Assembly: GCA_009691105.1 (NCBI GenBank)
Contig: SHVU01000010.1
Span: forward strand, 1-64,000
Direction of reading: 5' to 3'
Origin: Rhodospirillales bacterium
GTDB lineage: Bacteria; Pseudomonadota; Alphaproteobacteria; Rhodospirillales; SHVU01
DNA length: 64,000 nucleotides
This document shows, one piece after another, positions 17,800-27,208 of this stretch. The position numbers and the translations under genes are program-made. The notes under the pieces are model-generated. The model saw nothing but the letters and a program-made list of their open reading frames with translations, searched no databases and had not been told where the DNA came from. The stretch's first letter is position 1. The number at the start of each line of letters is the position of its first letter.

Positions 17800-19257
17800 C
17801 TAGCGGTCGATCCCGCCGAGGCAGACGTATTTGATCTCGAGGTATTCATCGATGCCGTACTTTGACCCCTCGCGACCCGTACCGGATTCCTTCATGCCGC
17901 CGAACGGCGCCACTTCGGTCGAGAAGATGCCGGCGTTGACCGAAACGATGCCGTATTCGAGCGCTTCGGAGACACGGATGACGCGGCCCATGTCGCGGGA
18001 ATAGAAGTACGCGGCGAGCCCGAACGGCGTGTCGTTGGCGAGCCGGATCGCGTCCTTCTCGGTCTTGAACTTGAGGATCGGGGCGACGGGCCCGAAGATT
18101 TCCTCACGCGAGAGCGGCATGTCGTCGGTAACGTCGGCAACCACCGTTGGCTCGTAGAAGTTACCGCCGAGCTTGTGGCGCTTGCCGCCGATGACGACGC
18201 GGGCGCCCTTGTCGACCGCGTCTTTAACGAGACGCTCGACCTTCTCGACGCCCTCGGCATTGATGAGCGGGCCCTGATCGGTCTCGCCTTTCAAGCCGTC
18301 GCCGACCCGAAGGCCGGAGGCGCGCTGCGCGAACCGGCCGACGAAATCGTCGTAGACCGATTCCTGGGCGTAGATGCGGTTGGTGCAGACGCAGGTCTGA
18401 CCGGTGTTGCGGAACTTGGACGCGATGGCGCCTTCGACCGCCTGGTCAAGATCGGCATCCTCGAACACCAGAAACGGCGCGTTGCCTCCGAGTTCGAGCG
18501 ACACCTTCTTCACGGTGCTGGCGCACTGACGCATCAGCTCCTTGCCGATTTCGGTCGAACCGGTGAACGACACCTTTCGTACCGTCGGGTTCGTCGTCAG
18601 CTCGCCACCGACGACTTTCGCCGAACCGGTGATGATGTTGATGACGCCCTTGGGGAACCCGGCACGCGCGGCGAGTTCCGCCAAGGCGAGCGCCGAATAC
18701 GGTGTGGCCGACGCCGGCTTCACCACGACCGTGCAGCCCGACGCGAGAGCCGGACCGCACTTGCGGGTGATCATAGCGTTGGGAAAGTTCCACGGCGTGA
18801 TCGCCGCGACGACGCCCACCGGCTGCTTCGTCACCATGATGCGACGGTCTTTGTTGGTCGTCGGGATGGTGTCGCCGTACACGCGCTTGCCTTCCTCAGC
18901 GTACCACTCGATGAACGAGGCCCCGTAGACGACTTCACCGCGGGACTCGGTCATCGGCTTGCCCTGCTCTGAGGTCATGAGGATTGCGAGATCCTCCACA
19001 TTCTCCAGCATCAGGTCGTTCCACTTCTTCAGGATCTTGGCCCGCTCCTTCGCGGTCATCCCACTCCACTCCGGGAACGCCCGATCGGCAGCGGCAATGG
19101 CCCGCTTGGTTTCGGCCACGCCCACATCCGGAACGGTTCCAACGGTGGATCCGTCAGCCGGATTGCGGACCGGGAAGGACTTCTTGGAGTCGGCGTCTAC
19201 CCAGGCGCCGTCGATGTAGTTCTGCTGACGAAACAGCTTCGGATCTTTGAGCTTCAC
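17800..19257 (-). CDS. Succinate-semialdehyde dehydrogenase-type ALDH (copy 1)
   Basis: A 485-residue NAD(P)-dependent aldehyde dehydrogenase close to GabD. It has the ITPWNFP motif, FTGSTEIGK, the general base in LELGGNAP, and the nucleophile in GQTCVCTNR with the paired Cys typical of GabD. The C-terminal MKESGTGREGSKYG is also GabD-like. The GTG at 19257 gives the MKLKDPK start that parallels the MQLKDSK start of the neighbouring copy. Only 32 bases separate it from the upstream paralogue. One copy may use glutarate or another semialdehyde; the sequence does not decide. Confidence 0.9.
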   Translation of the reverse strand: MKLKDPKLFRQQNYIDGAWVDADSKKSFPVRNPADGSTVGTVPDVGVAETKRAIAAADRAFPEWSGMTAKERAKILKKWNDLMLENVEDLAILMTSEQGKPMTESRGEVVYGASFIEWYAEEGKRVYGDTIPTTNKDRRIMVTKQPVGVVAAITPWNFPNAMITRKCGPALASGCTVVVKPASATPYSALALAELAARAGFPKGVINIITGSAKVVGGELTTNPTVRKVSFTGSTEIGKELMRQCASTVKKVSLELGGNAPFLVFEDADLDQAVEGAIASKFRNTGQTCVCTNRIYAQESVYDDFVGRFAQRASGLRVGDGLKGETDQGPLINAEGVEKVERLVKDAVDKGARVVIGGKRHKLGGNFYEPTVVADVTDDMPLSREEIFGPVAPILKFKTEKDAIRLANDTPFGLAAYFYSRDMGRVIRVSEALEYGIVSVNAGIFSTEVAPFGGMKESGTGREGSKYGIDEYLEIKYVCLGGIDR

Positions 19258-19289
19258 GGCTCTTCTCCCTGGGTTGACGTCGTTCGTGG

Positions 19290-20750
19290 TTAGCGGTCGA
19301 GACCGCCCATGCACAGATATTTGAGTTCGACGAACTCTTCGATTCCGTACTTCGAGCCTTCACGGCCGATGCCGGATTCCTTCATGCCGCCAAAGGGCGC
19401 AACCTCGGCTGCCGAAACGCCGACGTTGATGCCGACGACGCCCGACTCGAGGGCTTCGGCGACGCGCCACACCCGGCCCAGGTCCCGCGAGTAGAAATAG
19501 TTCGCGAGGCCGTAACGGGTGTCGTTGGCGAGCTGGACCGCTTCGTCTTCAGTCTTGAAGCGATAGATCGGAGCGACGGGCCCGAAGATTTCTTCCTTGG
19601 CCATGCGCATGGTCGCCGTGACTTCGGCCATGACCGTCGGCTCGTAATAGGTGCCGCCGAGCTTGTGGCGCTTGCCGCCGATCACGATCCGGGCACCCTT
19701 GTCGACAGCGTCTTTAACGAGGGTTTCGACCTTTTTCACGCCATCTTCGTTGATCAGCGGGCCTTGATCGATGCCGGCGGTGAGGCCGTCGCCAACCTTG
19801 AGGCCGGACACAGCCTGGGCAAAGCGTCCCACGAAGTCGTCATAGACGCTGTCCTGGACATAGAAACGGTTCGCGCAGACGCAGGTCTGACCGGCGTTGC
19901 GGAACTTGGACTGGATGGCGCCTTCGACCGCCTGATCAAGATCGGCATCGTCGAACACGATGAACGAGGCGTTGCCGCCGAGCTCGAGAGTCACCTTCTT
20001 CACGGTGTCGGCGCATTGGCGCATGAGGATCTTGCCGACCTCGGTCGATCCGGTGAAGCCAACCTTACGAACGGTCGGGTTGGTGGTGAGCTCGGTTCCG
20101 ATCGGCACCGGGTTCTCGGCGACGACGACGTTGATGACGCCCTTCGGGAAGCCGGCACGTTCAGCGAGCTCGACCAAGGCCAACGCCGAAAGCGGCGTGT
20201 CTTCGGCCGGCTTGATGACGACGGTGCAACCGGCGGCCAACGCCGGCGAGCACTTCCGCATGATCATGCCGTGGGGGAAGTTCCAGGGCGTGATCGCGGC
20301 GACGACGCCGACGGGCTGCTTGATGACAATGAAGCGGCGGTCAGCCGAGGTCGAGGGGATAGTGTCGCCGTAGATGCGACGGCCTTCTTCGGCGAACCAT
20401 TCGACCATGGAGCAACCCATGCCGATCTCGCCCTTGGCTTCCGAGAGGGGCTTGCCCTGTTCGGAGGTCAGAATGACCGCGAGGTCGTCCTGGTTCGCTT
20501 TGATCAAGTCCAGCCACTTGCGCATGATGACGGTGCGCTCTTTGGCGTTCTTCTTGCTCCAACCGGGAAACGCCTTTTCGGCGGCCGCGATGGCGCGCTT
20601 GGTTTCGGCCGCGCCCATTTCGGGCAGCGTCGCCAGGGTCTCGCCGTTCGTCGGGTTGGTGACCGTAAAGGTCTTGCCCGAGTCGGCGCCGACCCAGACG
20701 CCGTCGATGTAGCCATGGCGACGCAGCAGCTTGGAATCTTTGAGTTGCAT
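19290..20750 (-). CDS. Succinate-semialdehyde dehydrogenase-type ALDH (copy 2)
   Basis: A 486-residue paralogue of the gene just downstream, matching it along its full length with the same motifs: ITPWNFP, FTGSTEVGK, LELGGNASF, GQTCVCANRFY and MKESGIGREGSKYG. Differences cluster in the substrate-entry region (MGCSMVEWFAEEG against YGASFIEWYAEEG) and near the C-terminus (SAAEVAPFGG against STEVAPFGG), so the two may have diverged in specificity. The ATG at 20750 is the start. This is the first gene of the two-gene unit; no GABA transaminase gene is next to it. Confidence 0.9.
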   Translation of the reverse strand: MQLKDSKLLRRHGYIDGVWVGADSGKTFTVTNPTNGETLATLPEMGAAETKRAIAAAEKAFPGWSKKNAKERTVIMRKWLDLIKANQDDLAVILTSEQGKPLSEAKGEIGMGCSMVEWFAEEGRRIYGDTIPSTSADRRFIVIKQPVGVVAAITPWNFPHGMIMRKCSPALAAGCTVVIKPAEDTPLSALALVELAERAGFPKGVINVVVAENPVPIGTELTTNPTVRKVGFTGSTEVGKILMRQCADTVKKVTLELGGNASFIVFDDADLDQAVEGAIQSKFRNAGQTCVCANRFYVQDSVYDDFVGRFAQAVSGLKVGDGLTAGIDQGPLINEDGVKKVETLVKDAVDKGARIVIGGKRHKLGGTYYEPTVMAEVTATMRMAKEEIFGPVAPIYRFKTEDEAVQLANDTRYGLANYFYSRDLGRVWRVAEALESGVVGINVGVSAAEVAPFGGMKESGIGREGSKYGIEEFVELKYLCMGGLDR

Positions 20751-21028
20751 TAGTTCCTCTCGTCGTGGGAGTCGCGGTGGTGCGACCGTGATAGCCTTCT
20801 CGACCACGGTTGACGGCGACGCTGATTAAGAAGTGGTCTGCCGCCTTGGCGGCCGAAGGTCGCCCGCGTGTCCGATGAACCAGAACATATCTCATCTGCG
20901 CGGTTCCGCAAGATCGTCCTGGCAGGCCGGGACGCCGCTAAACTGGCGTAAATCTGCTGGTTAGGAACCTACCAGCATAACTGGCATCACTCGGGCGCGG
21001 CACTGGGCCACCGCCCGAGGCAAACGGC
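20751..21028. other. Intergenic region between glmS and the dehydrogenase pair
   Basis: This 278-base gap holds two hairpins that could act on the glmS transcript: a TCGGGCG/CGCCCGA stem at 20991-21018 and an imperfect GCTGG-TAGG/CCTA-CCAGC stem at about 20956-20976. Neither is followed by a U-run. The dehydrogenase promoter should lie near 20780-20900, but no clear consensus boxes stand out. Confidence 0.35.
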
Positions 21029-22852
21029 TCACTCGACGGTGACGCTCTTCGCCAGATTCCGGGGCTGGTCCACGTCGGTCTGCTTCAAGACCGCGGTGTG
21101 ATAGGCGAGAAGCTGGACTGGAATCGCATAGAGGATCGGCGCCACGAACGGGTCGACCTCGGGCAGCGCGATCGTGGCCGCCGCCAGCGACCCGAGCTTC
21201 GCAACGCCTTTGGCGTCCGAGAGGAAAATGACTTGGCCGCCCCGGGCCACGACTTCCTGAAGGTTCGACGCGGTCTTCTCGAACAACGCATCCGACGGCG
21301 CGACGACGATCACCGGCACGTTGGAATCGATCAGCGCGATCGGCCCGTGCTTCATCTCGCCGGCGGCGTAGCCTTCGGCGTGAATGTAGGAAATCTCTTT
21401 CAGCTTCAGCGCGCCTTCGAGGGCAATGGCGTAGCTGGTGCCGCGGCCGAGATAGAGAACATCGCGGGCCTTGGCGACCTTCACGGCGAGATCGCGGATG
21501 CGCCCATCGTGGTTCAGGACTTCAGCGGCACGCGCCGGAACTTCGATCAAAGCTTGCGCGAGCCTGCTTTCGATCGCGGAATCGATAGCGCCCCGCGCCC
21601 GGGCCGTCGCGATCGTCAAACAGGCGAGAACCGTCAGCTGGGTCGTGAAGGCTTTGGTCGAGGCGACGCCGATCTCGGGCCCTGCGACCGTCGGCAGAAC
21701 TGCGTCTGATTCCCGGGCGATCGTGCTTTCCGGGACATTGACGATGGAGAGTATCGCTTGATCCTGTTCGCGGGCGTAACGCAGCGCGGCCAGCGAGTCG
21801 GCCGTTTCACCAGATTGCGAAATGATTAGCGCGATACCGCCTTTGGGCATCGCCGCACCGCGATAGCGGAACTCGGAGGCGACATCCACCTCGACGGGAA
21901 TCCGCGCGATGCTTTCGAGCCAATATTTCGCGACGATGCCGGCATAGTACGACGTGCCGCACGCAAGGATCGTGATCTTGGTCGCGGCGGCGAGATCGAT
22001 CGACATGGCCGGCAACGCCACCGAACGGCTCGCCGGATTGACCAACGCCACGAGCGTGTCGCCGATGACCTGCGGCTGCTCGTAGATTTCCTTCAACATA
22101 TAATGACGGTGTCCGCCCTTGCCGATGGCGGTATCGTCAACGGCGCTTGTGCGGATTTCGCGATTGGCGCGGCGGCCGGCGGCATCGAAAATCGTCGCCC
22201 CGTCCCGCTTCACGACGACCCAGTCGCCGTCTTCTAGATAGGCGATACGTCGGGTCAGGGGTGCCAGGGCGAGCGCGTCGGAGCCGAGATACATCTCGCC
22301 GTCGCCATAGCCGAGCGCGAGCGGTGCGCCGCGGCGCGCACCAACCATCAAACCATCGGCACCGGTAAAGACGAGCGCCAGCGAGAACGCACCGTGCAAG
22401 CGAGGCAAAACCTCGGCCATCGCTTCTTCCGGGGTTCGTCCGTCGGCCAACGCCAACGTCATCAGATGCGCAACGATTTCGCTGTCGGTATCGGACGCCA
22501 CCCGGCATCCCTTGGCGACAACCTCGTCACGAAGCTCGCGGAAATTCTCGATGATGCCGTTGTGCACGATTGCGACGCGATCGGTGGCATGAGGATGCGC
22601 GTTGCGCTCGCTCGGAACGCCATGGGTCGCCCAGCGCGTGTGACCGATGCCGGTCAAGCCGGCGAGCGGATCGCGCGTCAATAAAGCCTCGAGATTGATC
22701 AGCTTGCCTTCGGCACGGCGGCGCGTGATCGAACCGTTCACGACGGTGGCGATGCCGGCCGAATCGTAGCCGCGATATTCGAGGCGTTTGAGGCCCGCGA
22801 CGAGGCGGGCGGTGACGTCGGCTTTGCCGACAATACCAATGATGCCGCACAT
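21029..22852 (-). CDS. glmS: Glutamine-fructose-6-phosphate aminotransferase (isomerizing)
   Basis: A 607-residue enzyme making glucosamine-6-phosphate for peptidoglycan and lipopolysaccharide. Cys2 of MCGIIGIVG is the glutaminase nucleophile, followed by RLEYRGYDSAG and GHTRWATHG. Two SIS sugar-isomerase domains follow (ACGTSYYAG, SQSGETADS; LGRGTSYAIALEGALKLKE), and the C-terminus ends in the expected RNLAKSVTVE. It lies 7 bases downstream of glmU on the same strand, so the two UDP-GlcNAc genes form an operon. I saw no glmS ribozyme-like leader. Confidence 0.96.
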   Translation of the reverse strand: MCGIIGIVGKADVTARLVAGLKRLEYRGYDSAGIATVVNGSITRRRAEGKLINLEALLTRDPLAGLTGIGHTRWATHGVPSERNAHPHATDRVAIVHNGIIENFRELRDEVVAKGCRVASDTDSEIVAHLMTLALADGRTPEEAMAEVLPRLHGAFSLALVFTGADGLMVGARRGAPLALGYGDGEMYLGSDALALAPLTRRIAYLEDGDWVVVKRDGATIFDAAGRRANREIRTSAVDDTAIGKGGHRHYMLKEIYEQPQVIGDTLVALVNPASRSVALPAMSIDLAAATKITILACGTSYYAGIVAKYWLESIARIPVEVDVASEFRYRGAAMPKGGIALIISQSGETADSLAALRYAREQDQAILSIVNVPESTIARESDAVLPTVAGPEIGVASTKAFTTQLTVLACLTIATARARGAIDSAIESRLAQALIEVPARAAEVLNHDGRIRDLAVKVAKARDVLYLGRGTSYAIALEGALKLKEISYIHAEGYAAGEMKHGPIALIDSNVPVIVVAPSDALFEKTASNLQEVVARGGQVIFLSDAKGVAKLGSLAAATIALPEVDPFVAPILYAIPVQLLAYHTAVLKQTDVDQPRNLAKSVTVE

Positions 22853-22859
22853 CGTGGCG

Positions 22860-24233
22860 TTACCGCTTGGTCTTCGTCGTCTTCGGACGTTTCGCCCCGC
22901 CTTTGGCGCGACCGGCGCGGAAGCGCTTGGCGCCGCCGGCCAGCATCTTCAACGGCGCGCGCGTCATCGCAATCGCGTCATCGGGGATATCGCTGGAGAT
23001 GACCGAGCCCGCCCCAACAATGGCCCGCGCCCCGATCCGCACCGGGGCGACCAAGGCGGCGTTCGATCCGATGAACGCACCGGCGCCGATTTCGGTTCGG
23101 TGCTTGGCGAAGCCATCATAATTGCAGGTGATGGTGCCGGCGCCGATGTTGGCCGCGGCCCCAACTTCGGAATCGCCGATATAAGCCAGGTGATTGGCCT
23201 TAGCGCCCTTGCCGAGTTTCGCGGCTTTGATTTCGACGAAGTTCCCGACGTGCGCGTCTTCGCCGATGGCGGCACCGGGACGAAGCCGGGCAAACGGACC
23301 AATCCGCGCGCCCGTCGCCACCGTCGCGCCCTCGATATGCGAAAACGACAGAATGGTGACGCCGTCCGCGATTGTGACGCCCGGACCGAACACGACATGC
23401 GGATGCACCGTCACGTCACGGCCAAGCTTGGTGTCATGGGAGAAATAGACGCTCGCCGGATCGACGAGGGTCGCACCCCCGGCCATGGCTTGCGCCCGCA
23501 ATCGATTCTGCGCCACGGCTTCCGCCGCAGCGAGATCGGCCCGTGAATTGATGCCCAACAATTCCTCCGCCGGTCCCTCGACGGCGACGCAAGTTCGCCC
23601 ATCGCGCCGGGCCAACCCGACGATATCGGTCAGATAGTACTCACCTTGGGCGTTCTTCGGCGAAATCCGATGGAGCAGCGAAAAGAGTAGATCTTTTTCG
23701 ACAGCGACCACCCCGGAATTGCAGAGATCGAGTTTTAGGGTTTCCGCATCGGCATCGCGGGCCTCGACGATTTGCTCGAGCGTACCGTCACGACCGAGTA
23801 CCAAGCGGGCGTAACTGCCGGGCGTTTCGTGACGAAATCCGAGGACGACGACGGCCGGTGCCGGCTTGCGGCGCTTCGCGGCCATAACCCGCCGCAGCGT
23901 GTCCGCGCCGAGGAACGGCGTGTCGCCGAAAATCACGACGACGTCGCCTTTGAATCCGGCCAAGGCCTTTTTCGCCGCCATCACGGCGTGACCAGTGCCG
24001 AGCGGCGGCGACTGGAGTGCCGTTCGATGCGGGGCGACGGCCTGGACCAGATCGTCCATGCCTTTGCCGACGACGACGACGGTGAGCTCCGGCTTGAGCG
24101 CCGCGGCCGCGGTCATGACGTAATCGATGGTCGAGCGCCCGGCAATCGGATGCATGACTTTGGACACCTGCGTCTTCATGCGACTGGCGCGACCGGCGGC
24201 GAGAACGACAGCGGCGATGGCCGATTTCTTCAT
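22860..24233 (-). CDS. glmU: Bifunctional UDP-GlcNAc pyrophosphorylase / glucosamine-1-P acetyltransferase
   Basis: A 457-residue bifunctional enzyme for the last two steps to UDP-GlcNAc. The N-terminal uridyltransferase has VLAAGRASRMKTQVSKVMHP. The C-terminal left-handed beta-helix shows hexapeptide repeats and the acetyltransferase site KAAKLGKGAKANHLAYIGD. The ATG at 24233 gives the standard MKKSAIAAVVLAAG start; the frame is open further upstream but lacks family similarity. It is first in the glmU-glmS operon. Confidence 0.95.
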   Translation of the reverse strand: MKKSAIAAVVLAAGRASRMKTQVSKVMHPIAGRSTIDYVMTAAAALKPELTVVVVGKGMDDLVQAVAPHRTALQSPPLGTGHAVMAAKKALAGFKGDVVVIFGDTPFLGADTLRRVMAAKRRKPAPAVVVLGFRHETPGSYARLVLGRDGTLEQIVEARDADAETLKLDLCNSGVVAVEKDLLFSLLHRISPKNAQGEYYLTDIVGLARRDGRTCVAVEGPAEELLGINSRADLAAAEAVAQNRLRAQAMAGGATLVDPASVYFSHDTKLGRDVTVHPHVVFGPGVTIADGVTILSFSHIEGATVATGARIGPFARLRPGAAIGEDAHVGNFVEIKAAKLGKGAKANHLAYIGDSEVGAAANIGAGTITCNYDGFAKHRTEIGAGAFIGSNAALVAPVRIGARAIVGAGSVISSDIPDDAIAMTRAPLKMLAGGAKRFRAGRAKGGAKRPKTTKTKR

Positions 24234-24384
24234 GGCCCGAGGGTTTACAAGATGCTCGGCCTTCGGGGAAGGCCCGCCCTCTTCACGGCTGGTTTCAGAT
24301 CGTTGCACCCGGACTCCGGCGATTCCTTGACAACCCCCGTGGGCCCCACCCTAAATGGCGCGCTTCGGCGGGTCGCCGGCACAT

Positions 24385-24459
24385 GGGCGCGTAGCTCAGC
24401 GGGAGAGCATTCGCCTCACACGCGAGAGGTCGCTGGTTCGATCCCAGCCGCGCCCACCA
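24385..24459 (+). tRNA. tRNA-Val (anticodon CAC)
   Basis: A complete cloverleaf with acceptor stem GGGCGCG/CGCGCCC, D-arm GCTCAGCGGGAGAGC, anticodon stem TTCGC/GCGAG with loop CTCACAC (anticodon CAC, Val) and T-arm GCTGGTTCGATCCCAGC. The discriminator A and CCA end are encoded at 24456-24459. The cyclase gene begins 25 bases downstream on the same strand. Confidence 0.96.
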
Positions 24460-24483
24460 GCCGCATCCCGCGAGAGTTGCCCC

Positions 24484-26334
24484 ATGGCGACGCGCAAGAC
24501 CCCTACCTGGACGTGTCGTTTCGAGAGGCCGGCCAGAAAAATCTGGCCCGTCCTTGCCGATACCGGCCGATTCAACGAAGCCGCCGGCCTCCCCAAGCAC
24601 GAGATCATCGAAATCCCCCAGGACGACGGGTCGATTCGATTAGTTGGCCGCCTCAAGAAGGGTCCCTTCACGATCGAATGGGACGACGGCCCGGCGAATT
24701 GGGTCAGCGAACAGTGGTTCCGCCACGACCGCCGCTTTCGCAACGGCCCCTTCAAATTTCTGGGCGCAACCCTGAAGTTCTTCCCCGAGGGCAACGGCTG
24801 TCGCGGCGAATATACCGTCGAGGTCGAAGCCGGGAACTGGCTTGGCAGCCTAGCTTTGGCGACGACGTTTTTTCCGAACACCGGACGGAAGTTCGCGAAG
24901 CTCGCCCGCAACGCCGACGAATTCGCCATGGGCCGGCGCGACACCGAATTCGACGCGCTCCCGCCTCAGCTTGCCGACGGCGCGACGGAACGTGCGGCGC
25001 GACTGGTTGCGGCAATCGACGCGACGCCGCACAACCACGGCCTCGCCCGCCGCCTCGCCGATTACGTCCTGACCCGCCAAGAAATCGAGATCGCATCGAT
25101 CCGACCGTTGAAACTTGCCCGGCTTTGGCGAGCCCCGGAGCGCGACGCCATCGAGGTTTGCCTGGAAGCCGCCAAACAAGGACTCCTCTCCATGCGCTGG
25201 GATTTGCTCTGCCCGCGCTGTCAGGTCGGCAAGGCGGCGACGCTCGCCATGGATGAATTGCCGACGGGCGCGCATTGCGGGTCCTGCAACATCGACTACG
25301 GCCGCGAATACGCGCGCAACATCGAGGTCGTGTTCTATCCGGCGCCGACGATCCGCACCGTTACCGGCGGCGACTATTGCCTGTTCGGGCCGATGAGCAC
25401 GCCGCACATCAAGATTCACGTGACGCTGGCGCCGGGCGAACGCCGCGAGGTCGAGATCGGACTCGAGCCCGGCAACTATCGTTTGCGCACCCTCGAGGCC
25501 GGCGACGAAGCCATCGTCGAGTGGGACGGCGGCTGGTTCCCCGAAGTGATCGTCGACGGTGCCACCTTCATCGCCGGACCGCCGACGGCGCCGGGCTGCG
25601 TCCGTCTGCACAACCGATCCGCCAAGCCGCGGACGTTGATCGTCGAGGAACGCATCTGGCGCCGCGACGCCCTGACCGGTGATCGGGCGATTGCGCTGCA
25701 GGCCTTCCGCGATCTCTTCGCGAGCGAGGCTCTGCGCCCCGGCGCCGACATCGCCATCGAGGCGGTGACGCTGATGTTCACCGACTTCAAAGGATCGACC
25801 GCGCTCTACAACCGGATTGGCGATCCGCAGGCCTATGCCTTGGTGCGCGAGCACTACGCGATCATCGGCCGGGCAGTGCGCGACAACAACGGCACCGTTG
25901 TGAAGACCATCGGCGACGCCGTCATGGGCGCCTTCACCGATCCGGTCGACGCGCTGAAAGCCGCGATCCGGATGCACGCCGATCTCGCCGCGTATAATCA
26001 GACGTCCGGCAAAGACCCGATCACCATCAAGCTCGGCCTGCATCTCGGCCGTTGCATCGCCGTCACCCTCAACGGCCGCCTCGATTACTACGGCGCGGCG
26101 GCGAACAAAGCGGCGCGCCTCGAAGGGCAATCACTCGGCGGCGACATCGTGTTGTCCGACGACTTCGTCAAAGACCCCGGCTTGAAAGAGATGCTCGCCG
26201 GGTTTTCGCCAATGGAAGGCCGCGCCCCTCTCAAGGGCTTCGACACTGACGCCGTCTTCTTCCGCCTCACCGCCAAAGAACTCGCGGCGAAGCGTCACGC
26301 GACCGCAATCCCGATACGCCCACCGAACGCGTGA
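24484..26334 (+). CDS. Multidomain class III adenylate cyclase (SRPBCC-like, zinc ribbon, cyclase)
   Basis: A 616-residue soluble protein. Residues 5-155 resemble an SRPBCC/START-like ligand-binding fold (RFERPARKIWPVLADTGRFN). Residues 243-268 hold a four-Cys zinc ribbon (CPRC, CGSC). Residues 283-395 are beta-rich. A class III nucleotidyl cyclase domain starts at about 427, with metal Asp434 in FTDFKGST, Asp478 in KTIGDAV, base-specifying Lys474 and Asp534 (adenine type), Asn541 and transition-state Arg545. All catalytic residues are present, so it should make cAMP. The ATG at 24484 follows the tRNA; an in-frame codon at 24355 would be read through the tRNA and is rejected. The ligand of the N-terminal part is unknown. 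Confidence 0.88.
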   Translation: MATRKTPTWTCRFERPARKIWPVLADTGRFNEAAGLPKHEIIEIPQDDGSIRLVGRLKKGPFTIEWDDGPANWVSEQWFRHDRRFRNGPFKFLGATLKFFPEGNGCRGEYTVEVEAGNWLGSLALATTFFPNTGRKFAKLARNADEFAMGRRDTEFDALPPQLADGATERAARLVAAIDATPHNHGLARRLADYVLTRQEIEIASIRPLKLARLWRAPERDAIEVCLEAAKQGLLSMRWDLLCPRCQVGKAATLAMDELPTGAHCGSCNIDYGREYARNIEVVFYPAPTIRTVTGGDYCLFGPMSTPHIKIHVTLAPGERREVEIGLEPGNYRLRTLEAGDEAIVEWDGGWFPEVIVDGATFIAGPPTAPGCVRLHNRSAKPRTLIVEERIWRRDALTGDRAIALQAFRDLFASEALRPGADIAIEAVTLMFTDFKGSTALYNRIGDPQAYALVREHYAIIGRAVRDNNGTVVKTIGDAVMGAFTDPVDALKAAIRMHADLAAYNQTSGKDPITIKLGLHLGRCIAVTLNGRLDYYGAAANKAARLEGQSLGGDIVLSDDFVKDPGLKEMLAGFSPMEGRAPLKGFDTDAVFFRLTAKELAAKRHATAIPIRPPNA

Positions 26335-26336
26335 AA

Positions 26337-27203
26337 TCAGCGTTTCAACACGAGCGTCCGCCAGCCTTCGCGATCGTAGCGGCGAAGCAGCCGTAGTCCC
26401 AGATCGCGGTAGGGGACGACGACGAAGGCCTCGTCGGTCGCACTGAAACCGCCGAGCATCATAATTCCGCCCGGAGCCAAGCGCCGGACCAACGGTCGGG
26501 AGAGATGGCGGAGTGGCCGGGCAAACACGTTGGCGACGATCAGATCGAACCGTGGTCCCCGCGCCGCAGCTCCGGTGGCGACGCCATCGGCGACCTCGGC
26601 CCGGACCCACGCCGCGACGCGATTTTGACGGGCGTTGATACGGGCAACGCGCACCGCTTCGGGATCGATATCGACGGCCAGGACCGGAATGCGCCAGGTC
26701 CGCGCCATGGCCAGCGCCAGAATGCCGGACCCGGTGCCGAGATCGAGCGGGCGGGTAATCCGCCGCCGTCGCGCCAGATCGTCGATCCCTTCAAGACAGC
26801 CGACGGTCGAGCCGTGACGACCCGAGCCGAACGCGGTGCCGGGATCGATCTCGATAACGATACGGCCAGGCGATGTCAGGCCGCGGTCATGGGACGCGTG
26901 GACAAAAAAGCGGCCGACGGCGATCGGCGCGAAGCTTCGTTGGTTTTCCGCAACCCAATCGCGAACCCGCACCGGTTCTAGCGCGTACGTTAGATGCGCG
27001 TCGGGCGGCAGCGCGGCGAGACGCGCAATCACCGCGTCTTCGTCCAATCCGCCCTCGGCATAGGCTTCGACGGTCCATCCGACTCCGTCCGCGCCGGCCC
27101 GCGACGCCACGTGAAAGCCGAGCGAAGCCAGCACCGTTTCGATAGCGTCTACTGTTGCACGCGTCGCATCGATGACGACACGCCAAAGAGGGGCTGTGGC
27201 CAC
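26337..27203 (-). CDS. prmA: Ribosomal protein L11 methyltransferase
   Basis: A 288-residue SAM-dependent methylase that modifies lysines and the N-terminus of L11. The PrmA hallmarks are DPGTAFGSGRHGSTVGCLE and the SAM motif PLDLGTGSGILALAMA, with the NVFARPLRHL substrate region (usual NxxA/L motif). The N-terminal substrate-binding domain is present. It lies 5 bases downstream of uvrD and is convergent with the cyclase gene (2 bases between stops), with no visible terminator. Confidence 0.92.
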   Translation of the reverse strand: MATAPLWRVVIDATRATVDAIETVLASLGFHVASRAGADGVGWTVEAYAEGGLDEDAVIARLAALPPDAHLTYALEPVRVRDWVAENQRSFAPIAVGRFFVHASHDRGLTSPGRIVIEIDPGTAFGSGRHGSTVGCLEGIDDLARRRRITRPLDLGTGSGILALAMARTWRIPVLAVDIDPEAVRVARINARQNRVAAWVRAEVADGVATGAAARGPRFDLIVANVFARPLRHLSRPLVRRLAPGGIMMLGGFSATDEAFVVVPYRDLGLRLLRRYDREGWRTLVLKR

Positions 27204-27208
27204 GCCGG

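Noticed and set aside
20956-21018. Hairpins downstream of glmS as intrinsic terminators
   Set aside because: Stems are present, but no U-run follows either of them, so I list them only as part of the intergenic region.
24355-24483. N-terminal extension of the cyclase through tRNA-Val
   Set aside because: The frame is open, but translation would read the tRNA gene itself. The ATG at 24484 just after the tRNA is the sensible start.
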